Shown one piece after another: positions 8,140 through 15,298 of a stretch of DNA of 18,194 bases (the first letter of the stretch is position 1; every line of letters begins with the position of its first letter). Below the pieces are notes generated by a model. The model had not been told where the DNA came from. It worked only from the letters and a program-made list of their open reading frames with translations, and made no database searches. The DNA is taken from assembly GCA_964636485.1 (NCBI GenBank), contig CAZWSO010000040.1, positions 1 to 18,194 on the forward strand, given 5' to 3'. Origin of the DNA: CAYXRS01 sp964636485 (GTDB taxonomy: Bacteria > Gemmatimonadota > Gemmatimonadetes > Gemmatimonadales > Gemmatimonadaceae). The position numbers and the translations under genes are program-made.

Positions 8140-9843
8140 TCAGAACGGTTTGAACCCAGGGCTCCCGAATCGCTCGAGCGAGAGTAGGTCCTTGAGGGGA
8201 ATGGCGTACGCGATGAGTACGAGTACCACAGCGACGGCCAGCCAGATCCAGAGACGGTCCCAGATGGAGGCACGGTACCGCTCGGGGGGCTCGCCGAGCG
8301 ATTCGGCCCATTCCACCGCCGGCTGCTCCTGCTTCTTGCCGGCGAGAAGCGTTCCCAGCATTACCAGCATGAAGAACCCAGCACTGACGAAGAGGATGAT
8401 GCCGCCCATTGCCGAGAGACTCGTGAGCGATTGCCACGACTGCGCCGGCAGCAGGTCACCGTAGTTCGTGCTGAACACGCGCCGCGGCAGCCCCATGAGA
8501 CCGGTGATGTGGCTGGTAAAGGCGAAGATCACCATCCCGATGAACCAGAGATACGGCTGCACTTTGGCGAGGAGTCCGAGCTCCAGCTCGCGCCCGCTTA
8601 CCTTGGGGACGAGCCAGTAGAGCGCGCCCATGAACGTCAACGCGGCGGCGCTGCCCACAGTAAGGTGAAAGTGCCCGTGTACCCAGGCCGTGTTGTGCAC
8701 CACCGAGTTGAGCGCGTATGCCGCGTTCACTGCCCCGCCGAACCCACCGACCAGGAAGAGTAGCATCGCCAACAGGATGCTCGAGACCACCGGATTGCCC
8801 CACGGGAGAGTGCGCAGCCAGCCGAACAGTCCTTTTCCACCGCGAAGTCGGCCGGCGATCTCCAGTGATGCGCAGATCGTGAAGGCGGTGACGAGACTTG
8901 GGAACGAGATCACCATGGTGTTGAAGGTGTGGAACAGCTTCCACCCCGCCGTGATCCCCGGATCCTGGAATTGATGGTGGAATCCGACCGGTGTGGAGAA
9001 GATCAGGAACAACGTGAACACCATCCGGCCGAGCGGTTCCGAGAACAGCTTGCCACCGGCCTCCCGCGGCAACACGGTGTACCAGATCGTATAGGCGGGC
9101 AGTATCCAGAAGTACACGAGTGGGTGCCCGAAGTACCAGAAGAGCGTTCGCGCGAGCAGCGGATCGATTTTGTCGACCAGGCCAAGCGACCACGGAATGA
9201 GCTGAAACAGCATCTCGGCGGCGACGCCGACTGTGGCCACCAACCATAGCATTGCGTTGGCGGTGGTGGCGTGCATTGCCAGCGATACTGGGCGCCCGGC
9301 CGCAGCGCTCCGCGCGTCACGCCATGATGCGATCATACCGGCGGCCCACCCCCACGAGCCTACCACAACCAGCGTGAGCCCGATGTAGAAGGCAGGGTGT
9401 GCCTGCATGGGCGGATAGAACGTGTACAGCACACTGGCCCGGAAAGTGAGGATCGCCCACGTCGCCATCAGCGTTCCAATCAGCGCCACGATGAACGAGG
9501 CCCATGCCAACCTCGGCCATTTGATCTCGCCGTTCTCCCGGCGTGCTACGAGATAGCCGAGACCCATGATGAAGAAGGTTGTGAATACCAGCGCCATGAG
9601 CACGCCATGCGCGGTCACAGACATGTAGTACATGCGAGCTGAGCGGTAGGGCAGCTCCAGGTTGGCGCGGCTGATCGCCTGCATCATCGCCATGGCGGAA
9701 GCCACCCCGAAGGACAGCACGGCCACCCAGACATGCGCGAGGATGAGCCGGCTGGTGGTGCTGACCTGTCCCTTTGGCGCAGTCGGGGCGAAGGCGCTGG
9801 TTTCGACGGGTAGCGGCGGGGTGGTGCGCTCAGTGACTGGCAT
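8140..9843 (-). CDS. cbaA: ba3-type cytochrome c oxidase subunit I
   Basis: This 567-aa, roughly 13-helix catalytic subunit of a B-type (ba3) haem-copper oxidase reduces O2 to water at the inner membrane and pumps protons. Metal ligands are visible: H79 (low-spin haem, SVTAHG), H240 with Y244 (CuB and its cross-linked tyrosine, GHPLVY), H289-H290 (CuB, GFHHQF), H391 (haem a3) and H393 (low-spin haem) in HGHFHLTVG. The A-type D-channel motif is not seen, and the HPLVY form and overall length match the Thermus ba3 branch. It is the last gene of a IIa-II-I operon, its ATG overlapping the end of subunit II by 14 bases. B-type oxidases generally have high oxygen affinity and are used at low O2. 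The electron donor (cytochrome c or a small blue copper protein) is not encoded in the window. Confidence 0.96.
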   Translation of the reverse strand: MPVTERTTPPLPVETSAFAPTAPKGQVSTTSRLILAHVWVAVLSFGVASAMAMMQAISRANLELPYRSARMYYMSVTAHGVLMALVFTTFFIMGLGYLVARRENGEIKWPRLAWASFIVALIGTLMATWAILTFRASVLYTFYPPMQAHPAFYIGLTLVVVGSWGWAAGMIASWRDARSAAAGRPVSLAMHATTANAMLWLVATVGVAAEMLFQLIPWSLGLVDKIDPLLARTLFWYFGHPLVYFWILPAYTIWYTVLPREAGGKLFSEPLGRMVFTLFLIFSTPVGFHHQFQDPGITAGWKLFHTFNTMVISFPSLVTAFTICASLEIAGRLRGGKGLFGWLRTLPWGNPVVSSILLAMLLFLVGGFGGAVNAAYALNSVVHNTAWVHGHFHLTVGSAAALTFMGALYWLVPKVSGRELELGLLAKVQPYLWFIGMVIFAFTSHITGLMGLPRRVFSTNYGDLLPAQSWQSLTSLSAMGGIILFVSAGFFMLVMLGTLLAGKKQEQPAVEWAESLGEPPERYRASIWDRLWIWLAVAVVLVLIAYAIPLKDLLSLERFGSPGFKPF

Positions 9844-10378
9844 GGACGCCCCCCCCAGTGTCGGTAGCCGCGCCTGGCTTGGATTGCTGGTCTGCCTGCC
9901 ACCGTTCCTTCGGCACCACCACCAGCTTCCCGAACATCACGTGATGGCCCACCCCGCAGTACTCGTTGCACACGACGAGATATTCTCCGGGCGTATCGAA
10001 CTGCGTTGTGAACCGGCTGATATATCCGGGAATCACCATCGCCTGACCGTTGCTTCGAACAATCTGGTAGCCGTGCACCACGTCGCGTGCGGTCAGATGG
10101 AAGGTGACTGGCGTCTCCGCCGGAACTGCCACCTCGGCTGGGAGCCAGGCGAAGGTCAGTCCGATCACTCGTACATGTACGCCACCATCGGCGGCTATCG
10201 ACACGCCCTGCGATGCGAATCGGGGATCGGTGAACACCTTCTGCGGATCTATTGTCTCGACGTGGCTCGGCGGGTGTGCGGAGCTGCGGAGCGCAGCCCA
10301 GGCGGTGGTTGTGAAAAACAGCGCCAACATCGCGCCGACGCCCCACATCCAGAGCTTTTCGTACAGGTCGACCTTCAT
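9830..10378 (-). CDS. cbaB: ba3-type cytochrome c oxidase subunit II (CuA protein)
   Basis: This 182-aa protein is anchored by one N-terminal helix (about residues 9-30), with a periplasmic cupredoxin domain that accepts electrons into the binuclear CuA centre. The CuA ligands are all present: H102, C137, E139 (backbone), C141, H145 and M148, in VVCNEYCGVGHHVMFGK, with the expected C-x3-C-x3-H-x2-M spacing. The frame stays open to about 11038, but everything upstream of ATG 10378 is the complement of the stress-protein gene and lacks family sequence; MKVDLYEKLWMWG is a typical ba3 subunit II start. Its ATG overlaps the stop of subunit IIa (ATGA, 10375-10378) and its 3' end overlaps subunit I by 14 bases, so translational coupling is likely. 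The short tail after the cupredoxin is Gly/Ser/His-rich. Confidence 0.95.
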   Translation of the reverse strand: MKVDLYEKLWMWGVGAMLALFFTTTAWAALRSSAHPPSHVETIDPQKVFTDPRFASQGVSIAADGGVHVRVIGLTFAWLPAEVAVPAETPVTFHLTARDVVHGYQIVRSNGQAMVIPGYISRFTTQFDTPGEYLVVCNEYCGVGHHVMFGKLVVVPKERWQADQQSKPGAATDTGGGVHASH

Positions 10379-10515
10379 GGCGTGACCGGCTGACGCGCCA
10401 TGAAGACGAACAAGTAGATGGCAAACCAGAGCACGACGAAGATGACCGCATAGGCGCCGACGAAGGCGAAGGTGCCGATCGGGTGCTTGGGGAGGTCGGG
10501 CGGCATTTCCGACAT
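10375..10515 (-). CDS. cbaD: ba3-type cytochrome c oxidase subunit IIa (small membrane subunit)
   Basis: This is a 46-aa protein, easily missed because of its size: MSEMPPDLPKHPIGTFAFVG, then a single transmembrane helix (AYAVIFVVLWFAIYLFVFM), ending ARQPVTP. Such 34-50 residue single-helix proteins with an N-terminal HPxGT(F/L) motif form the IIa subunit (CoxIIa family) of ba3 oxidases, where the helix fills the place of the missing first helix of subunit II. It starts at ATG 10515 with a strong GGAGG (complement of 10523-10527) at 7-8 bases spacing, the best ribosome site in the operon. The stop codon overlaps the subunit II start (ATGA). It is the first gene of the operon, so the promoter should lie in 10528-10696. 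Confidence 0.9.
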   Translation of the reverse strand: MSEMPPDLPKHPIGTFAFVGAYAVIFVVLWFAIYLFVFMARQPVTP

Positions 10516-10594
10516 GTGCTTTCCTCCGGGTGAGCTGCTTCGGCGCGAATGCTAGGCAGTCCTCCGAAATGCCGCCGTCGGGCTGTGCCTCAGC

Positions 10595-10619
10595 GGCTGT
10601 GGGAGGAACCCCTACAGCC
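10595..10619. promoter_or_regulatory. Inverted repeat in the divergent oxidase/stress-protein promoter region
   Basis: Within the 181-base region between the divergent subunit IIa gene and the second stress-protein gene, GGCTGTGGG (10595-10603) pairs with CCTACAGCC (10611-10619), nine pairs including one G-T, with a 7-base loop. A further GGGCTGT (10580-10586) can compete for the same right arm. The position between divergent starts fits an operator or a leader hairpin of the stress-protein transcript; the regulator is unknown. Confidence 0.3.
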
Positions 10620-10696
10620 CGGAGCACGCCACCGATGGCGAGCACGAGCATTCGGCGACAGATTACCGGACGCCGATCACCAACTGGAGGCCCGAC

Positions 10697-11614
10697 ATGT
10701 ACGAATCCATCCTGGTTCCCCTCGACGGCTCGCTGGCCAGCGAACAGGCGCTGCCCATGGCGCTCGACGTCGCCGAGCGAACTGGGGCGAGGCTCGAGCT
10801 GGTGATCGTGCAGCAGTACGGCGCGCCGCCCTATCTCCTGGCGGAAACGCCGCCCCCCGACGCGGACGCGGATCGCGAGCAGCGCACCGGCCTCGACGCC
10901 TACATCGAGGAAGTAGCGGGGCGGGCGCGGATGCGGGTGGCCAGCGTGAGCGCCAGCGTGCTCGAAGGCGAGATCGCAGAGACGCTCATCGCGCGCGCGG
11001 CGGAGACGGGCGCCAGCCTGATCGTGATGACGACGCATGGTCGCGGCGGGGTGAGTCGCATGTGGCTCGGCAGCGTGGCTGAGCAGATCGTCCGGGAGAT
11101 CGCGGTGCCGGTATTGTTACGCCGGCCACGTGACGCTGCGCCGGCTGTGACCGGGCCGTTCACGCTCCGGAGGCTGCTCGTTCCGCTCGATGAGTCCGCG
11201 GTCTCGGAGAGCGTCGTCGAGCCCGCCGCTGCACTGGCATCGGCATTCGGCGCCGAGATCGTGCTGCTGCGCGTGGTGGAGCCGCTAATTGTGCGGGCCC
11301 GGATCGTCACAGCTCCAGCCGTGGAGGTGGACGAGGAGGATCTGGCCAGGCAGGCGGAACGAGCCGAGCGCTACCTGGACCGCGTGATCGACCGTCTCCA
11401 GGCGAAGAAGCTGAGCGCGCGCCAGCACCTCATGGCGCACCACCAGCCAGCCCGTGCAATCCTGGATGCCGCGCGCGATACGCAGGCCGATGCCATTGCC
11501 ATGGCCACACGCGGCTATGGCGGGTTACGCCGGCTCGTTATCGGAAGCGTGGCAGACAAGGTGCTGCGGGGAGCGGAGTGTCCGTTGATGGTTTATCGGC
11601 CGGCGAAGATCTGA
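10697..11614 (+). CDS. Universal stress protein, tandem UspA domains (second paralogue)
   Basis: This 305-aa cytoplasmic protein has two complete UspA domains: about 1-143 (YESILVPLDGS... to VPVLLRRP) and about 157-302 (RRLLVPLDESAVSES... to CPLMVYRP). Nucleotide-binding loops are well formed in both: H114-G115-x9-G125-S126 (THGRGGVSRMWLGSV) and R272-G273-x9-G283-S284 (TRGYGGLRRLVIGSV), although the first glycine of the canonical G-x2-G is Thr or Ala. This is a different branch from the other two stress proteins in the window, which have a GPH variant in domain 1. ATG 10697 has GGAGG at 10686-10690, six bases away. It is divergent from the ba3 oxidase operon, sharing a 181-base regulatory region, which suggests joint control with respiration at low oxygen (inference). 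Confidence 0.94.
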   Translation: MYESILVPLDGSLASEQALPMALDVAERTGARLELVIVQQYGAPPYLLAETPPPDADADREQRTGLDAYIEEVAGRARMRVASVSASVLEGEIAETLIARAAETGASLIVMTTHGRGGVSRMWLGSVAEQIVREIAVPVLLRRPRDAAPAVTGPFTLRRLLVPLDESAVSESVVEPAAALASAFGAEIVLLRVVEPLIVRARIVTAPAVEVDEEDLARQAERAERYLDRVIDRLQAKKLSARQHLMAHHQPARAILDAARDTQADAIAMATRGYGGLRRLVIGSVADKVLRGAECPLMVYRPAKI

Positions 11615-11748
11615 AGAAGGGCGGGGACCGCGGGGGCAGATGTCAACCGGCCGTCACCCGGGCTCACGCGGTGCGCGTTGTTGCGCCCTTTCGCTCGACC
11701 GCTGACACTGTCGCTTGCGGACACGGACAGCCGCCGACTCTCCGGGTT

Positions 11749-12753
11749 CTACACCATCTGCGCCAGCGTTACCTCATGAATCTCGCCGGCGCCGCGCTCG
11801 AAGGCGGTGATGTTGGCGATCGTGATCGCCGCGATCCGCTCGAGAGCTTCGCGTGTGAAGAACCCCTGGTGGCCCGTGATCAACACGTTGGGAAAGGTCA
11901 GCAGGCGCGCGAACACATCATCCTGAATCAGTCGGTCGGAGAGGTCCTCGAAGAAGAGGTGGGCCTCCTCCTCGTACACATCAAGACCGAGATGCCCGAT
12001 CTTTCCGGACTTGAGCGCGGCGATCGCCGCGGGCGTGTCCACCAGCGCCCCCCTGCTCGTGTTGATGAGCATCACGCCGCGCTTCATCCGCGCGAACGCT
12101 CTGGCGTTCAGCAAATGGTAGGTCTCCGGCGTGAGCGGGCAGTGCAGCGCGATGATGTCTGAATCACTCAGCAGCTCATCGAGCTCTACGTAGTGCACGC
12201 CCATGTCGCGGCAGTCGCTGGACGGATAGGGATCGGCGGCGATCACCTCGCACCCGAACCCAGTCATGATTCGGCAGAAGACCGTGCCGATCTTCCCCGT
12301 CCCGATTACGCCCACCGTCCTGCCGTGGAGATCGAAGCCGAGCAGCCCGTCGAGAGAGAAGTTCATCTCGCGCACGCGTGCGAAGGCGCGATGCAGCTTG
12401 CGGTTGAGCGAGAGGATGAGTGCCACCGCATGTTCCGCGACAGCATATGGTGAGTAGTCTGGCACTCGCACGACGGTAACGTTCAGCGCCTCGGCGGCGG
12501 CCAGATCCACGTGATTGAATCCCGCCGAGCGCAGCGCCATCAGACGCGTGCCGGTCTTCGCCAGCGAAGCGAGCACGTTCGCGTTGGGTTGATCGTTGAC
12601 GAAGACGCTGACGCAGTCAAACCCCGAAGCCAACGATGCCGTCTCCATCGTGAGCCGTGGTTCGAGAAAGTGGAGATCGTGTCTGGCCTTGTCGTTGGCG
12701 TGCTCCAGAAACGGGAGCTCGTAAGGCTTGCTGCTGAAGACCGCTACGCGCAT
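11749..12753 (-). CDS. ldhA: D-lactate dehydrogenase (LdhA-type 2-hydroxyacid dehydrogenase)
   Basis: This 334-aa cytoplasmic enzyme should interconvert pyruvate + NADH and D-lactate + NAD+, regenerating NAD+ when respiration is limited. The NAD-binding loop is GTGKIG (151-156), with D174 (AADPYP) selecting NAD over NADP. Catalytic residues are R234 (NTSRGALVD), E263 (LDVYEEE) and H295 (TGHQGF), each one position off the classical Lactobacillus D-LDH numbering. The segment SPYAVAEHAVALILSLNRK followed by ...NFSLDGLLGFDLHGRTVGVI is very like E. coli LdhA. It begins 6 bases after the response regulator stop, as third gene of the kinase-regulator operon, so it is probably cotranscribed with its own likely regulators. 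It is convergent with the second stress protein; the 134-base space between them shows no strong terminator. Other 2-hydroxyacids are possible substrates. Confidence 0.92.
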   Translation of the reverse strand: MRVAVFSSKPYELPFLEHANDKARHDLHFLEPRLTMETASLASGFDCVSVFVNDQPNANVLASLAKTGTRLMALRSAGFNHVDLAAAEALNVTVVRVPDYSPYAVAEHAVALILSLNRKLHRAFARVREMNFSLDGLLGFDLHGRTVGVIGTGKIGTVFCRIMTGFGCEVIAADPYPSSDCRDMGVHYVELDELLSDSDIIALHCPLTPETYHLLNARAFARMKRGVMLINTSRGALVDTPAAIAALKSGKIGHLGLDVYEEEAHLFFEDLSDRLIQDDVFARLLTFPNVLITGHQGFFTREALERIAAITIANITAFERGAGEIHEVTLAQMV

Positions 12754-12759
12754 GTGCCG

Positions 12760-13437
12760 TCAGCGGGGTGCCGGTCCGTCGGATGACAGCAGACCGAGAC
12801 GAAGCGCGAGCTTCACGTAGTCCGCGCGGTGTGAAAGTCCCAGCTTCTCGTTGATCCGCTGCTTGTATGTATCCACGGTCTTGGGGCTGATGTAGAGGCG
12901 CTCACCGATCTCCGGAGCGGTGTATCCCTCGGCGACGAGCTGGAGCACTGCGCGCTCGCGCTCCGTCAGCTTCTCCAGCACCGCCCGTTCCTGCGTCTGC
13001 GCTTCCCTCCGCTGAAGCCCGCCGGCCAGCACCCGTGCGGCCGAGGGTCGTACGTAGACCTCTCCCTTCGCCACAGCACGTACCGCATCCACCAGCTCCC
13101 GGTCGGCGGCACTCTTGACGAGATAGCCGGCTGCACCCGCCTCGAGCAGCGGCACGAGGTACTCCTCCTCGGCATGCATCGTCAGTACCAGAATGCGGGG
13201 CGTCGGCCCCTTCTGGGCGATCGTCCTGGTGGCAGTGATACCGTCCATTTCCCCCATTGACAGGTCCATTACGACGACGTCGGGCTTCAGACGGTCGGCC
13301 ATCGCTACCGCCTGAGAGCCGTCGGAAGCCTCACCAATCACCATGATGTCGCGCGCTGCGCCGAGCACCGCCTTGAGACCGGCGCGCACGATCGCGTGAT
13401 CGTCTGCCAGTACGACTTTGATCACATCGTCGCTCAT
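12760..13437 (-). CDS. NarL/FixJ-family response regulator
   Basis: This 225-aa DNA-binding response regulator has a receiver domain at about 5-123 with the acidic pocket D12-D13, phosphoacceptor D58 (VVVMDLSMGEMDG), T86 (LVLTMH) and K108 (GYLVKSA). A LuxR-type helix-turn-helix lies at about 155-215: LTERERAVLQLVAEGYTAPE, then IGERLYISPKTVDTYKQRIN. It is second in the operon: its ATG overlaps the kinase stop (ATGA, 13434-13437), and ldhA starts 6 bases after its stop. Stoichiometric pairing with the upstream HisKA_3 kinase is therefore very likely. Probable targets (inference) are its own operon and the divergent PNPOx gene, and possibly the other stress genes in the window. The subfamily includes DosR/DevR and NarL, but no feature fixes the signal. 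Confidence 0.95.
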   Translation of the reverse strand: MSDDVIKVVLADDHAIVRAGLKAVLGAARDIMVIGEASDGSQAVAMADRLKPDVVVMDLSMGEMDGITATRTIAQKGPTPRILVLTMHAEEEYLVPLLEAGAAGYLVKSAADRELVDAVRAVAKGEVYVRPSAARVLAGGLQRREAQTQERAVLEKLTERERAVLQLVAEGYTAPEIGERLYISPKTVDTYKQRINEKLGLSHRADYVKLALRLGLLSSDGPAPR

Positions 13438-14528
13438 GCACTATTCCCCCCCATGGGCACCGCGGCGTGCACAGTCGTGCCATGGCCGGGTATGCTGTCC
13501 ACCGAGAAGCGTCCACCCACCAGCGACACACGCTCGCGCATCGCAAACAGCCCCATTCCGGGCCGCTGGGACTCGGCGCCGGCGACATCGAAGCCCCGAC
13601 CGTCGTCCGCGATGTCCAACGTGGCCGAATCGCCGGTCAGCGTCAACCGGAGCACCACCTGGGTCGCGCCCGAGTGCCGTACCGCGTTGCGAATCGCCTC
13701 CTGGGCAACACGATAGAGCGCCGCCGACTGAGTGGGCGGTGGCAGCTCTTCGCCCCGCACCTCCACGCTGATTTCCAGGCTATCCTGTTCGCGAGCGCGG
13801 CGTGCCAGCCATTCCAGCGCCGCCGAAAGACCGAGATCGTCCAGGATCCGCGGGTAGACGGTGTGAGAGAGGAGCCGAACCTCCTCCACTGCCGTCCCGG
13901 CAAGATCGCGAAGTGAGCCCAGCCGCTCTACTAGCTGATCTTGACCGATCGTCTCTTCTGTGAGCTCGCGGGAAGTAGCGCCGAGCTGAAGCTGCAGCGC
14001 CGCCAGCGTCTGCGCAGTAGAGTCGTGCAGCTCACGTGCAATCCGCGCCCTCTCCTCGTCCTGGGCGCAAATTACCTGCGTTGCCAGGCGCCGCATTCTC
14101 AGCCGGTCCGCTCGCAGATCGCCCACCAGCATGTTGAGTGTGCGGCTGACGCGCGAAAGCTGCTCGTCGAACAGCAACGTCGGCACGATCTCCTGGCCCA
14201 GATCCCCCGCCGCGACGCGCGCGGCGGCTCGGTCCAGGTCGCGAATCGGCTTGAGCGCCACCAGGACCAGTCCAAGGTTCGCCGCAAATCCGAGCGTGAG
14301 GGCGCCGATCAGCAGGAGAAGTCCCTCGCCGGGGTGGCCGAGGGACAGGTGGCGCCATGAGGCTACGGCAACAGCCGTTAGCACCACCAGCAGATTGGCC
14401 CCGAGCAGCTTAGCAAGCAGTGACACGCCGAGAAGCGCCCGCACACCGCCTGGCCGGTTCGGGGTAGCAACCGGGGTCGACGCCTGGCAAGGCGTGCTTG
14501 CAAATGGAATCCTGACGTTGCTGGTCAC
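13434..14528 (-). CDS. Membrane sensor histidine kinase (HisKA_3 type)
   Basis: This 364-aa kinase should phosphorylate the response regulator encoded immediately downstream. Layout: short cytoplasmic N-terminus; TM1 about 31-57; an extracytoplasmic loop of only about 11 residues (58-68, with two His); TM2 about 69-92; HAMP-like segment about 93-145 (KPIRDLDRAAARVAAGDLGQ); HisKA_3 dimerisation domain with H168 in ERARIARELHDSTAQ; HATPase_c with N281 (EAIRNAVRHSG), DDGRGF (308-313) and GMGL (324-327). With almost no periplasmic domain, the signal must be sensed in the membrane or from the cytoplasm. The start is GTG 14528; it lacks a good Shine-Dalgarno, and an internal GTG at 14444 is an alternative. 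A 13-base dyad lies 17 bases upstream of the start. The stop overlaps the regulator start by 4 bases. Confidence 0.94.
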   Translation of the reverse strand: MTSNVRIPFASTPCQASTPVATPNRPGGVRALLGVSLLAKLLGANLLVVLTAVAVASWRHLSLGHPGEGLLLLIGALTLGFAANLGLVLVALKPIRDLDRAAARVAAGDLGQEIVPTLLFDEQLSRVSRTLNMLVGDLRADRLRMRRLATQVICAQDEERARIARELHDSTAQTLAALQLQLGATSRELTEETIGQDQLVERLGSLRDLAGTAVEEVRLLSHTVYPRILDDLGLSAALEWLARRAREQDSLEISVEVRGEELPPPTQSAALYRVAQEAIRNAVRHSGATQVVLRLTLTGDSATLDIADDGRGFDVAGAESQRPGMGLFAMRERVSLVGGRFSVDSIPGHGTTVHAAVPMGGNSA

Positions 14529-14544
14529 ATAGGTCTCAGGTTCA

Positions 14545-14557
14545 TTTCGTAACGAAA
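14545..14557. promoter_or_regulatory. TTTCGT-A-ACGAAA dyad upstream of the kinase operon
   Basis: A perfect 6+6 inverted repeat with one central base lies 17 bases before the GTG start of the kinase gene, within the 245-base divergent region shared with the PNPOx gene. It is AT-richer than its surroundings, as operators and promoter-proximal sites often are. It may be a binding site for the operon's own regulator or the start of a leader hairpin. Confidence 0.35.
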
Positions 14558-14636
14558 GCTATTCCCACCGCCGTTCGGCACACGTCGGGGAGGACCCCTG
14601 CGCTGGCGGGTGAAATGCGCATCATTACCGGGAGAA

Positions 14637-14646
14637 TCCCTAGGGC
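14637..14646. promoter_or_regulatory. CCCTAGGG palindrome in the kinase/PNPOx divergent region
   Basis: TCCCTAGGGC contains the perfect palindrome CCCTAGGG (14638-14645). It is midway in the region between the divergent kinase and PNPOx genes, and similar in form to the dyads before the first and third stress-protein genes. The surrounding bases (14587-14680) hold further GGGA...CCC pairs (14587-14598, 14631-14640). It is a candidate regulator site, unproven. Confidence 0.25.
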
Positions 14647-14773
14647 GTTGTGGGGATCTGCCTGACGGGAGGGACCTACCGCGCCGGACGGGAGCCACCT
14701 GGGAGGCTCACCGGAAGCGGGCATTCCACATACCTTTGTAGGGCGAGGAGCGCGATCTGGTTCCACCCATGAC

Positions 14774-15244
14774 ATGAGGATGACCGATCTGAGTCCGGCA
14801 ATCAGGGCAATGGTGGCAGACGAGGCTCGGGAGCTGCTCGCTCGTAACCATGTGGGACGGCTCGCCTATAGCTGGCGGGATCGAGTGAACATACTGCCGC
14901 TGCACTACGTCTACTCCGACGATTGGATCTACGGCCGCACGTCGCCTGGAGAGAAGCTCACGACACTGCTGCACAATCCATGGGTGGCGTTCGAGGTGGA
15001 CGAGGTGCGCGGGCTGTTCGATTGGAGCAGCGTGGTGGCCGTCGGAACGCTCACGCTGCTGGCGGCTGACGGCTCTCCGCACGACCGCGAGCACCTCCGG
15101 CGCGCAATGCGGCTTCTCGGGGAGCTGGTGCACGGCGCATTTGCCGCGAGGGATCCAGTTCCCGAGCGCTCGCTGGTGTTCGGAATTGGCATCTCGGAGC
15201 TGACGGGACGGATCGCGGAACCCGGCACGCTCCGACCAGAGTGA
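14774..15244 (+). CDS. Pyridoxamine 5'-phosphate oxidase-like flavin-binding protein
   Basis: This 156-aa protein is of the PNPOx-like split-barrel family (Pyridox_ox_2 type). Characteristic stretches are ARNHVGRLAYSWRDRVNILP (first strands), HYVYSDDWIYGRTSPGEKL (flavin/phosphate-binding strand and following helix) and NPWVAFEVDEV...DWSSVVAVGTL. These proteins bind FMN, F420 or haem; the substrate is unknown, and true vitamin B6 oxidase activity is unlikely at this size. ATG 14774 is chosen; ATG 14780 is an alternative and neither has a strong Shine-Dalgarno. The gene is divergent from the histidine kinase-ldhA operon. Its stop codon (TGA, 15242-15244) lies inside the first unit of a 16-base tandem repeat whose units carry GTG start codons for the downstream kinase, suggesting the two genes were originally coupled by a GTGA overlap. 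Confidence 0.88.
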   Translation: MRMTDLSPAIRAMVADEARELLARNHVGRLAYSWRDRVNILPLHYVYSDDWIYGRTSPGEKLTTLLHNPWVAFEVDEVRGLFDWSSVVAVGTLTLLAADGSPHDREHLRRAMRLLGELVHGAFAARDPVPERSLVFGIGISELTGRIAEPGTLRPE

Positions 15245-15298
15245 GCGACGACCAGAGTGAGCTTCGACCAGAGTAAGCGACGACCAGAGTGAGCGACG
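15235..15298. repeat. Tandem repeat, four 16-bp units, across the PNPOx stop / kinase start junction
   Basis: There are four head-to-tail copies of ACCAGAGTGAGCGACG: 15235-15250 (exact), 15251-15266 (GCTTCG ending), 15267-15282 (GTAAGC variant) and 15283-15298 (exact). Unit 1 contains the PNPOx stop. Units 1, 2 and 4 contain a GTG followed by AGC; unit 3 has GTA. The unit length is not a multiple of three, so each added copy shifts frame. Only the GTG of unit 4 (15289) opens into the kinase frame. Confidence 0.9.

Noticed and set aside
10379..11038. Long N-terminal extension of oxidase subunit II
   Set aside because: It is the complement of the stress-protein gene and of subunit IIa, with no domain or signal sequence; MKVDLYEKLWMWG at 10378 is a normal family start.
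11617..11690. AAGGGCG / CGCCCTT pair between the second stress protein and ldhA as a terminator
   Set aside because: The arms are 7 bases with a 60-base loop and no T-tract; not a credible terminator.
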